Part shown: positions 41,549 through 48,648 of the stretch, in pieces
Layout: the number at the start of each line of letters is the position of its first letter
Numbering within the stretch: the first letter of the stretch is position 1
NCBI GenBank assembly: GCA_964640725.1
Contig: CAZXIJ010000028.1
Location: 1-53,231, forward strand
Source: CALHVX01 sp964640725
GTDB lineage: Bacteria; Pseudomonadota; Gammaproteobacteria; Pseudomonadales; Azotimanducaceae
Direction: 5' to 3'
DNA length: 53,231 nt
Notes under the pieces: generated by a model
What the model was told of the DNA's origin: nothing
Databases searched by the model: none
What the model saw: the letters and a program-made list of their open reading frames with translations, nothing else
Made by a program: the position numbers and the translations under genes

Positions 41549-42788
41549 GCAACCGGTCACCGTCGACGCCGCCCGGGTCCAGGCAGAGCTCGACCAGCTG
41601 GCGACGTACTCCTCAACGCCCGCGCCGAGCGTGACCCGTATTCTCTTTACGGAAACCGACATGGCGGGGCGCGAGTACATTCGCTCTCTGATGCGCGAGG
41701 CTGGACTGCAGGTCATTGAGGATGCGGCGGGCAATATCTTTGGCCGCTGGCAAGGTTCGGATCCGGATGCGGGCCGGGTGGGCAGCGGCTCCCATTGCGA
41801 TGCCATCCCCCACGCCGGCAAGTTCGATGGCACGGTGGGCGTGGTCGGCGGCATTGCGGCGGTTCGGGCCCTGAAGGCAAGCGGCTACACGCCGCGACGC
41901 AGTATCGACATCATCATGTTTACCGCCGAAGAGCCGACACGCTTCGGCATCGGCTGCTCCGGCTCCCGGCTCATGGGCGGGGCCCTCGCCGCCCAGGAGC
42001 TGGCTGCGCTCAAAGACGAAGACGGCGTGAGCTTCGAAGAAGCACGCATCGGCGCCGGCTACAGCGGCGACCTTGCGAGCGTCGAGCTCGGCGACGATGA
42101 CTACGCCTATTTCGTGGAGCTACACGTCGAACAGGGCCCGGAGCTGGAACGCCTTGGGCGCGACATCGGCGTGGTGATGGCCATCGCCGCGCCCGCGTCT
42201 TTCAAGATGCACTTCGAGGGGTTGGGCGGGCATGCCGGCACGGTGCTCATGCCCGATCGCAAAGACGCGCTGGTCCCGGCGGCGATCATGATTGCCCTGG
42301 CCGAAGAGCTGGCCGCCAACAGCGGCAGCCCGGACACCGTCGCAACCGCCGGCATTTGCGACGTGCATCCGGGCGCGATTAACAGCATTCCCCGCCAGGT
42401 CACCGTCAGCTTTGACGTGCGCGATACGGACCTCGCAACCCGGGAGAGGGTCGCCAACACGCTCAAGGACCGCGGCGAAAGCCTGGCCCGGGAACGGGGC
42501 CTGGGCTACGAGCTGGAGCTGATCAACGCCGACCCGCCGATCAATGCGGATCCCGAGATCCGCGCTGCGATCGAGGCGAGCTCGGCCGCCGCCGGCCTGT
42601 CAGCCCACCAGCAGGTGAGCCGCGCTTACCACGACGCGCTGTTTGTCGCGCGCAAGGTGGCCACGGGCATGATCTTCATTCCCAGCAAGGACGGCATCAG
42701 CCATCGCCCGGACGAGTACACGTCGCCGGAGGAAGTGGCCAACGGCGTTAAGGTGCTCGCCGCGACCCTGGCCCGGCTCGCGGCCTGA
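41532..42788 (+). CDS. Ureidoglycolate amidohydrolase (plant-type UAH, M20 family)
   Basis: 418-aa metalloenzyme expected to split (S)-ureidoglycolate into glyoxylate, CO2 and two ammonia. Compared with the allC paralogue two genes upstream it has the UAH pattern: GSHCDAIPHAGKFDGTVGVVGGI, then FTAEEPTRFGIGCSGSRLMGG (where AllC has EEEGVRFG), VELHVEQGPELE and GISHRPDEYTSPEE. EEPTRFGI is the mark of plant UAH proteins. GTG 41532 is preceded by AAGGAG at 7 bases. The scaffold gap begins 8 bases after its stop. The end product glyoxylate has no handling gene here. Confidence 0.9.
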   Translation: MPHSAEQPVTVDAARVQAELDQLATYSSTPAPSVTRILFTETDMAGREYIRSLMREAGLQVIEDAAGNIFGRWQGSDPDAGRVGSGSHCDAIPHAGKFDGTVGVVGGIAAVRALKASGYTPRRSIDIIMFTAEEPTRFGIGCSGSRLMGGALAAQELAALKDEDGVSFEEARIGAGYSGDLASVELGDDDYAYFVELHVEQGPELERLGRDIGVVMAIAAPASFKMHFEGLGGHAGTVLMPDRKDALVPAAIMIALAEELAANSGSPDTVATAGICDVHPGAINSIPRQVTVSFDVRDTDLATRERVANTLKDRGESLARERGLGYELELINADPPINADPEIRAAIEASSAAAGLSAHQQVSRAYHDALFVARKVATGMIFIPSKDGISHRPDEYTSPEEVANGVKVLAATLARLAA

Positions 42789-42796
42789 AGCCGGCG

Positions 42797-42896
42797 NNNN
42801 NNNNNNNNNNNNNNNNNNNNNNNNNNNNNNNNNNNNNNNNNNNNNNNNNNNNNNNNNNNNNNNNNNNNNNNNNNNNNNNNNNNNNNNNNNNNNNNN
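42797..42896. other. Assembly gap of exactly 100 N
   Basis: A placeholder-sized run of N, so true length is unknown. It removes the C-terminal part of the minus-strand phosphoribosyltransferase and possibly more genes. Confidence 0.99.
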
Positions 42897-43216
42897 TCGA
42901 CGATCAGCAGGCGGTCTTCGCTGTTCATGTTCTCCAGCAGGTACTGCCGGCCGTGGACGCGGATGTCGCCGCGGTTGCGCAGGCGCTGCTCGTAGTCCCG
43001 GCGGCCCTGGTAGGAGGTGCGCAGCGAGATATGGTCGGTCTCGACCCCAAGGGTGGCCAGACATTCCTGCACGACGATGCCGACAGCGCTGCCGCCCCGC
43101 CACAAACCCACGATAAAGGTGGGCCGAAACCCGGAATCGAAAATCTGCCGGCCGAGACGGAAGCCGTCGAGCATGTGCTGCTGCTCGGTGACGAACAGCT
43201 TGTCGCTGGCGCTCAA
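42897..43216 (-). CDS. Phosphoribosyltransferase paralogue 1, 3' end lost in gap
   Basis: About 106 codons remain before the gap. The protein (DKLFVTEQQHMLDGFRLGRQIFDSGFRPT, then VGLWRGGSAVGIVVQE, SEDRLLIV) is a clear paralogue of the next gene: 'F(R)L..(R/Q)I.DS.FRPT..(V/A).WRGG..(I/V)G..VQE.L...GVE.DHI..RTS'. The PRPP-binding motif would start right at the gap. The start is uncertain; TTG 43216 fits the paralogue's N-terminus, and ATG 43174 is an alternative. The two paralogues are divergent, about 97 bases apart. Likely a 6-oxopurine phosphoribosyltransferase. Confidence 0.75.
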
Positions 43217-43313
43217 AGGGTCGCTCTGGTCATGGCACCAGTGTAGCGGCGGTCGCTTGTGCCCGGCCAGCGCTTCCCGTTCAATAGCGCTCCCGCCGGC
43301 GAGAATCCCTGCC

Positions 43314-43889
43314 ATGCAGAAAGACTATCTGGACGCGCAGACGCTGCTCGACGACTCCTTCCGCCTGGCCGCGCGCATCGTCGACAGCGCGTTCCGGCCC
43401 ACCTGCATGATCGCCGTCTGGCGCGGCGGCGCGCCGATTGGCGTGGCCGTGCAGGAGTACCTCAGCCACGCCGGGGTCGAGGCCGACCACATCGCGATCC
43501 GCACCAGCAGCTATCAGGCGATCGACCAGCGTTCCCGGCAGGTGGCCGTGTACGGGCTGAGCTACCTGGTCAAGAATCTGACCGCCGAAGACCGGCTGCT
43601 GATCGTCGACGACGTGTTCGATACCGGGCACACCATCGCCGCAATCATCGACCAGCTCCGCAGCAAGCTGCGCAAGAACACCCCCGACGACATCCGCGTC
43701 GCCGTGCCCTACTACAAGCCGTCCCGAAACCAGACGGATATCGTGCCCGACTACTACGTGCACGAGACCGCGAACTGGCTGAAATACCCCCACTCTCTGG
43801 AGGGCCTGAGCAAAGCCGAGATGCGCGAGCACCGGCCAGAGATCTTCGAGATCATTGGCGACCTGATTCCCGAGGACGCGCCCGGATGA
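43314..43889 (+). CDS. Phosphoribosyltransferase paralogue 2 (hypoxanthine/xanthine PRTase-like)
   Basis: 191-aa type I PRTase. The PRPP loop LLIVDDVFDTGHTIAAII (residues ~96-113) is perfect, and FRPTCMIAVWRGGAPIG forms the PPi loop. The C-terminal PYYKP, VPDYYVHETANWLKYPHSLEG is like purine PRTases of the xanthine/hypoxanthine type. It would return bases to nucleotides, opposing the catabolic island upstream. The stop overlaps the start of the TrpF-like gene as ATGA. Substrate (hypoxanthine, xanthine or other) cannot be read from the sequence. Confidence 0.85.
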   Translation: MQKDYLDAQTLLDDSFRLAARIVDSAFRPTCMIAVWRGGAPIGVAVQEYLSHAGVEADHIAIRTSSYQAIDQRSRQVAVYGLSYLVKNLTAEDRLLIVDDVFDTGHTIAAIIDQLRSKLRKNTPDDIRVAVPYYKPSRNQTDIVPDYYVHETANWLKYPHSLEGLSKAEMREHRPEIFEIIGDLIPEDAPG

Positions 43890-44426
43890 GCCCGCGGCCC
43901 ACCCGGATCAAGGTGTGCTGCATCGCCTCGCAGGAAGAGGCGGCGCTGGCTGTCGCCTGCGGCGCCAACGCGCTCGGGCTGGTGGGGCCGATGCCTTCGG
44001 GGCCTGGCACGATTGACGATGCGCTGGCGGCAGACATTGCCNNNNNNNNNNNNNNNNNNNNNNNNNNNNNNNNNNNNNNNNNNNNNNNNNNNNNNNNNNN
44101 NNNNNNNNNNNNNNNNNNNNNNNNNNNNNNNNNNNNNNNNNGGCCGGCCAAACGCCGAGACCGTCGAGCTCGGGGGTACCGGCCGAACGCACGATTGGGA
44201 GATCAGCCAGCGATTCGTCGCCCAGACACTGCGTCCCGTGTTTCTCGCCGGGGGTCTGAAACCAGATAATGTCGCCACCGCAGTCAACAAAGTTGCGCCC
44301 TTCGGCGTGGATTTATGCTCTGGGGTCCGAACGGACGGCGCGTTGGACGAAGCAAAGCTGCGGGCCTTTGTAGATCACGTTCGAACGATCGGTAAAAGCT
44401 CGCCAACATCGGCGCCAGAGCCTTGA
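43886..44426 (+). CDS. TrpF-like (phosphoribosylanthranilate isomerase family) protein, interrupted by a gap
   Basis: The N-terminal part (RIKVCCIASQEEAALAVACGANALGLVGPMPSGPGTI) and C-terminal part (HDWEISQRFVAQTLRPVFLAGGLKPDNVATAV, then PFGVDLCSGVRTDGALDEAKL) both match the PRAI/TrpF beta/alpha barrel. The reading frame differs on the two sides of the 100-N gap, which means nothing because the gap length is arbitrary. No other trp gene is near; it is coupled to a PRTase before (ATGA) and a VOC gene after (TTGA), so a role outside tryptophan synthesis is possible. Confidence 0.8.
44042..44141. other. Assembly gap of exactly 100 N inside the TrpF-like gene
   Basis: Same placeholder size as the first gap. 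The bases on either side belong to the same protein family in the same direction, so the join is probably right and the missing piece is the middle of one gene. Confidence 0.99.
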
Positions 44427-44836
44427 GCCGCGCGAGCATTGGCCAGATTGCCCTGCTGGTTCGCAACTACGACGATGCCATCGCGTTCTACACCGGGGCG
44501 CTCGGGTTCAAGCTGCTGGAGGATAGGCCGCTGCCCGAAGAGGGCAGCAAGCGCTGGGTGCGGGTACAGCCCGCTGGCGGCGGCACTGAGCTGCTCCTGG
44601 CCCAGGCGACCGGTTCGCAGCTCGACTTCGTGGGCCAGCAGGGGGGCGGGCGAGTCTGGCTGTTTCTGCGCACCGATGACTTCTGGCGCGACTACCGCGC
44701 CTTCCAGGCCGCGGGCGTGACCTTCCCGGACGGCGAGCCGCGGGAGGAACCTTACGGCACGGTGACGGTGTTCGAGGACCTGTACGGCAATCTCTGGGAC
44801 CTGATTGAGCCCCGGGACGGCGCCGACGGGCCCTAG
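44423..44836 (+). CDS. VOC-family (glyoxalase/dioxygenase fold) protein
   Basis: 137-aa protein with two betaalphabetabetabeta modules: IGQIALLVRNYDDAIAFYTGALGFKLLEDRPL at the start and PYGTVTVFEDLYGNLWDLIEP at the end, giving the usual metal-binding His/Glu-like positions partly replaced (the first His is Gln). The start is TTG 44423, overlapping the TrpF-like stop as TTGA. Function not known; relatives include glyoxalases and small-molecule-modifying enzymes. Its 3' end overlaps the convergent dipeptidase gene by 4 bases. Confidence 0.8.
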   Translation: MSRASIGQIALLVRNYDDAIAFYTGALGFKLLEDRPLPEEGSKRWVRVQPAGGGTELLLAQATGSQLDFVGQQGGGRVWLFLRTDDFWRDYRAFQAAGVTFPDGEPREEPYGTVTVFEDLYGNLWDLIEPRDGADGP

Positions 44837-46095
44837 GGCATACCGCGCGCGTGTTGCGCGGCGCGCAACACGCGCAGGAAATTGCCGCCCCAGATCTGCC
44901 AGACCTGCGCCACGCTGTAGCCACGGTTGAGCAAGGCCCGGGTCACGTTAGGCGCCTCGCTGGCATCGTCGAAGCCGTCGATGCTGCTGCCGTGGTTGAA
45001 GTCCGTGCCGATCCCCACGTGGTCGATACCGATCCGCTGGACGATGTAGTCGATGTGATCCACCAGCCGCTCCACGTCAGCAGGGCCCAGCACATCCCGC
45101 ACGGAGGTCAGAAACTTCATCTTGGCCTGGGCGTCAGGCAGTTCCCAGTACAGCTCGTAAGGGTAGCTGTAGGCCTGCGGCAAGCCGGCGGCCCGACGGG
45201 CGGCTTTGATGCGCCCGATCAGCTCCGGATCAGACTGCGCCACCAGGTAGGCGCCAAAAGGCGCCACGTGAATGACGCCGCCGGTCGCCCCGATCCGGTC
45301 GATTTCCTCGTCGCTCAGGTTACGGCTGACATCGGACAGGGCGCGAACGTTGGAGTGGCTGGCAATGACCGGTGTCGTCGATGCCTCAATCGCCGCCAGG
45401 GTCGCTGCCTTCGAAAGCTGGGACACATCGACGACGGCGCCGAGGGCGTTGATCCTGGCAATGGCGGCGCGCCCGAGCGCCGACAAACCCTGATGCTCCT
45501 CGGTCGGCTCGTAGCGCTTCTGATCGCTCAGATACAGCGGCCGGGAGGAGTCCGCGAAGTCGTTGTGGCCCAGGTGCGTGAGGGCGAAGATCCGCACGCC
45601 GTCGTCGTAAAAGCTGTCGACGTTTTTAGGCTCACCAGCCAGGGCCCGGGCATTCTGGAAGCTCAGGAGGATCGCCTTCTTGCCCGCCTCATGCGCGGCA
45701 ACCAGGCTGTCGGCGGACGTCGCCAGCACGATTTCCTCGTCGCTGGCCGCGATCAGGCGCATGACCTCCTGCAGCTTGGCGCGCGCGGCTCGCATGGCCG
45801 CCTGACCGCCTTCTGGCGTCCGCGGGCCAGGCGATACGGCCAGGGCCATCGCCACCGCGTCCACACCACCGGCCTTGAGCCGGGGCAGCGAGACCTTGGA
45901 CAGCCCGTCGGGACCGACCAGATTTGGCGCGGTGTCAGGCATGACCACGTCCACATGCGCATCGAACACCCAGGCGCTGTCGTGAATCCGCGCGACCTGC
46001 GCGTCTGAGAGCGGCTCAGGTGCCGGCCCGGGCACATTGCACCCCGCCAGCAGCCCAAGGAGCATGGTGAACCAGATAGTAGAGCAACGGGCCAT
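44833..46095 (-). CDS. Membrane dipeptidase-like lipoprotein (peptidase M19)
   Basis: 420 aa; MARCSTIWFTMLLGLLAGC gives a lipobox, so it is exported and lipid-anchored. M19 motifs: FDAHVDVVMPD (HxD metal pair), LSFQNARALAG, ALTHLGHNDFADS, DVSQLSK, PVIASHSNVRAL and GIGTDFNHG. These zinc enzymes cleave dipeptides, often with D-residues or ureido links. The ribosome site AAGGAG lies 6 bases before ATG 46095. A relation to the purine genes is not evident. Confidence 0.92.
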   Translation of the reverse strand: MARCSTIWFTMLLGLLAGCNVPGPAPEPLSDAQVARIHDSAWVFDAHVDVVMPDTAPNLVGPDGLSKVSLPRLKAGGVDAVAMALAVSPGPRTPEGGQAAMRAARAKLQEVMRLIAASDEEIVLATSADSLVAAHEAGKKAILLSFQNARALAGEPKNVDSFYDDGVRIFALTHLGHNDFADSSRPLYLSDQKRYEPTEEHQGLSALGRAAIARINALGAVVDVSQLSKAATLAAIEASTTPVIASHSNVRALSDVSRNLSDEEIDRIGATGGVIHVAPFGAYLVAQSDPELIGRIKAARRAAGLPQAYSYPYELYWELPDAQAKMKFLTSVRDVLGPADVERLVDHIDYIVQRIGIDHVGIGTDFNHGSSIDGFDDASEAPNVTRALLNRGYSVAQVWQIWGGNFLRVLRAAQHARGMP

Positions 46096-46141
46096 GAGAT
46101 CTCCTTGATTCGGCAATCAGCATCCGTTCGGCGCGGCAATC

Positions 46142-46177
46142 GCCTTCGGCAAGGCCTTCGGCAAGGCCCTCGGCGAC
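46142..46177. repeat. Three tandem 12-bp units between two genes
   Basis: GCCTTCGGCAAG occurs twice exactly and a third time with three changes (GCCCTCGGCGAC), in the 99-base region between the dipeptidase start and the VOC stop. It has the multiple-of-three look of slippage in coding-like DNA. Confidence 0.8.
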
Positions 46178-46194
46178 GCCCGCGCCCGTTCGAG

Positions 46195-46674
46195 TCAGGC
46201 GCCGGCCAGCTCCACGCGGTTGCCGTCCGGGTCTGAAAAGTAGATGGAAGGACCGGAACCGCGCGCGCCGTAGCGCTGGGCGACGCCGTCGTGAGCGATG
46301 CCGTGCCGCGCCAGATGGTCCAGGATCGCAGCCTCGTCCCAGGGGACGACGGCCAGGCAGAAGTGATCCATGTTGGCGTTCGCGGCAACGGGATCGCCGC
46401 CCAGGCGGCCACCAACCGGCCCATCGAGTGTGACGATATCGATCAGCGACTGTCCGGCCCGCAGCTGCGCCAGGCCCAGCGCGCCAGGCCCGCGCTCCAG
46501 CCTGCAGCCCAGCACATCGCGGTAAAAGGCGACCATGGCGGGCAGCTGGGCCGTGCGCAGCACCACGTGGTCAATGCCGCGAAGATTGATCGGGTTCGCC
46601 TGCATGTCCGCATCGGCCGGGGCGGTCCGCTCGCTGCCGCTCGCCGGCACAACGACGGTGCAAATGCCGGTCAT
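46195..46674 (-). CDS. VOC-family protein (fosfomycin/glyoxalase-like)
   Basis: 159 aa. INLRGIDHVVLRTAQLPAMVAFYRDVLGCRLER carries the first metal histidine (GIDHVVL), NMDHFCLAVVPWDE the second, and SGPSIYFSDPDGNRVELAG the terminal Glu, so the metal site looks intact, unlike the other VOC protein in this window. The ATG at 46674 overlaps the LOG gene stop as ATGA; an internal ATG 23 codons in would also fit the family. Function unassigned. Third gene of epimerase, LOG, VOC. Confidence 0.85.
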   Translation of the reverse strand: MTGICTVVVPASGSERTAPADADMQANPINLRGIDHVVLRTAQLPAMVAFYRDVLGCRLERGPGALGLAQLRAGQSLIDIVTLDGPVGGRLGGDPVAANANMDHFCLAVVPWDEAAILDHLARHGIAHDGVAQRYGARGSGPSIYFSDPDGNRVELAGA

Positions 46675-47243
46675 GGCGCCACCTCTATCTTGCTGGTGTC
46701 GGGAAGCTCGGCCGCGAGCAGCGCGTCGACCAGCGCGTCCGGCTCCGCCGCCGCCTGCAGAATGCCCCGATGCGCGGGGCGAACGAAACCCTCAGCCACC
46801 AGCTGGTCCAGGAAGGCGATGAGCGGATCGTAAAAGCCGTCGGCATTGAGTACGCCGACCGGCTTGCGGTGAATGCCGAGCTGCGTCCAGGTCCACACCT
46901 CGAACAGCTCTTCGAGGGTGCCGACACCGCCTGGCAGGGCGATGAACGCATCAGACCGCTCCGCCATGCGCGCTTTGCGCTGATGCATGGTGTCGACCAC
47001 ATCCAGCTCCGTCAGGCGCGTGTGCCCGATCTCGATATCGCTAAGCGCCCGGGGAATCACGCCATAAACGCGACCGCCGGCTTCAAGCGCGCCATCGGCG
47101 ACGGCACCCATGGTGCCCACGGTCGCGCCGCCGTAGACCACGCCGATGTCGCGGCTGGCGAGCCGCGCGCCGAGCTCCCGGGCGCGGCGCAGGTAACCGG
47201 TTCCAGCGCCAGAGCTGGAGCCGCAAAAGACGCAGATATTCAT
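46671..47243 (-). CDS. LOG-family protein (cytokinin riboside 5'-monophosphate phosphoribohydrolase-like)
   Basis: 190-aa Rossmann-like enzyme. It has MNICVFCGSSSG, VYGGATVGTMGAVADGALEAGG and the signature LPGGVGTLEELFEVWTW that forms the active site. LOG enzymes remove ribose-5-phosphate from AMP or N6-modified AMP, releasing the base; bacterial members often accept AMP. Full length. ATG overlaps the upstream epimerase stop by one base (TGATG). Together with Amn it is a second possible source of adenine in this window. Confidence 0.92.
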   Translation of the reverse strand: MNICVFCGSSSGAGTGYLRRARELGARLASRDIGVVYGGATVGTMGAVADGALEAGGRVYGVIPRALSDIEIGHTRLTELDVVDTMHQRKARMAERSDAFIALPGGVGTLEELFEVWTWTQLGIHRKPVGVLNADGFYDPLIAFLDQLVAEGFVRPAHRGILQAAAEPDALVDALLAAELPDTSKIEVAP

Positions 47244-48229
47244 CAGTCCTCTACCGGATAGGGGGCATCGCCGAAGTCGGCCTCATGATAGCCCTTGCAG
47301 CCTACCCTTTGCGCCAGCGCGCTGCCGGGGCGCTCTCCGGCGGCAAGCTGCGCAAGCACCCGGGCAAAGTCGAACTCCGGCTCCCACCCCAGCACCGATC
47401 GCGCCCGCTCGTTCACGTAGACGCGGTCAATGCGAGGCAACAGACGGTAGCCGAGCGGCTCGTAAACGGCTGCGACCCCCGGCACGCGCGCCTGCACTGC
47501 CTCGACCGCAGCCTGGTTGAGGGTCGCAACGTCTTCCGCCCGCAGCGGTGACGTAGCGCTGACGATAAAACGCCCAAAGCCCAGCGCCGGGGCGCGCTGC
47601 GCGGCCAGCAGGTGTGCGCTCACCACGTCGGCCAGGTCGACCCGGCGGTACAGGAACTCGTTGGCCTTCAGATTGGTGTCGTCCCAGGCCTCGCGCCGGC
47701 CAGCATCGTCATCCGCCTCGGCAAAGAAACGCGAGGTGCGCAGCACGACACAGGGCAGCCCGTCCCGGCGGTACGCCAGCTCGCAAAGGTCTTCGGCGGC
47801 CAGCTTGGTCACGCCATAGATGTTGCGCGGCACGCAGGCCACGTCCTCGGTGATCCAGGCAGCAGGCTCACCGGCCCCGGGGCGCAGCGCCGCGCCAAAG
47901 GTGCTGGTGGTGCTGGTAAAGACAAAGGCACGAACGGCAGCGGCAACCGCCGCTTCGAGCAGCGCCAGGGTGCCGCTGACATTGCTGTCAACGAACGCCT
48001 GCGCGCTGTGGGTCGCGACATGCGGCTTATGCAGGGTCGCGCTATGGAAGACGGTCTGCGCCCCGGCGAGCGCCGAGGCGAGAAAATTGCGGTCGGCAAT
48101 ATCGCCGCAATGGGTGGTCCAGGGCCCAGGGCGCCGGTCAATGCCGACCACTGCGGTGCCGCTCGCCTGCAAAGTGCGAGCGAGGGCTTCTCCGAGATGG
48201 CCGCTGGTGCCCGTGACGACCGTCGTCAC
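47243..48229 (-). CDS. NAD-dependent epimerase/dehydratase (extended SDR)
   Basis: 328-aa protein with the Rossmann loop TGTSGHLG (residues 6-13), STTSTFG and YGVTKLAAE containing the YxxxK catalytic pair. The middle TSRFFAEADDD and DLADVVSAHLLAAQRAP are typical of sugar-nucleotide-type epimerases. First gene of a three-gene operon with LOG and a VOC protein. Substrate unknown. Confidence 0.87.
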   Translation of the reverse strand: MTTVVTGTSGHLGEALARTLQASGTAVVGIDRRPGPWTTHCGDIADRNFLASALAGAQTVFHSATLHKPHVATHSAQAFVDSNVSGTLALLEAAVAAAVRAFVFTSTTSTFGAALRPGAGEPAAWITEDVACVPRNIYGVTKLAAEDLCELAYRRDGLPCVVLRTSRFFAEADDDAGRREAWDDTNLKANEFLYRRVDLADVVSAHLLAAQRAPALGFGRFIVSATSPLRAEDVATLNQAAVEAVQARVPGVAAVYEPLGYRLLPRIDRVYVNERARSVLGWEPEFDFARVLAQLAAGERPGSALAQRVGCKGYHEADFGDAPYPVED

Positions 48230-48244
48230 GCAGGCACCGGTCGC

Positions 48245-48571
48245 TTAGACCTCGACGACCTTGGCGCCAGGCGCGTTCTTGCGGACAGACTTGATTCCGT
48301 TGGCACAGGCAGACTCAGACTTGTAGGTCTCGCTGGAGCCCACCACCTTGCCATTGGGCGCACACAGATTGAAGCGGTGTCCGGCGCGGGTCTTGGCGAC
48401 CTTGTAGCCGGCATCGCGCGTGGCGTTCTTCTTGACCGAGGCAATGCCGTTGGCGCATCCCGCCTTGGCGACGTAGCCCTGGCTTGCGAGGATAATCTCG
48501 CCGTTGGCTGCCTTCAGCCGGAAGCGATGCTTGCCGCCCTTGTCCTTGTAGACTTCAAACTTTCCTGGCAC
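48245..48571 (-). CDS. YegP-family protein (two DUF1508 repeats)
   Basis: 108-aa small protein made of two ~50-residue repeats: 'GKFEVYKDKGGKHRFRLKAANGEIILASQGY...C.NGI.SV.KNA' and 'GYKVAKTRAGHRFNLCAPNGKVVGSSETY...CANGIKSVRKNA'. Length equals E. coli YegP. The start is GTG 48571, with AGAGGA 8 bases upstream; the frame is open further upstream without a ribosome site. Biochemical function not known. Confidence 0.92.
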   Translation of the reverse strand: MPGKFEVYKDKGGKHRFRLKAANGEIILASQGYVAKAGCANGIASVKKNATRDAGYKVAKTRAGHRFNLCAPNGKVVGSSETYKSESACANGIKSVRKNAPGAKVVEV

Positions 48572-48648
48572 GCGTGTTTCCTCTCTTTTTGTTGGGTGAA
48601 TCAACGCGCTCGGGATTTTACGAGCAATCAATCGGGACTCAAGCCGCA

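Noticed and set aside
43886..44426. TrpF-like gene as a frameshifted pseudogene
   Set aside because: The frame change coincides with a 100-N placeholder gap of arbitrary length, so nothing can be concluded.
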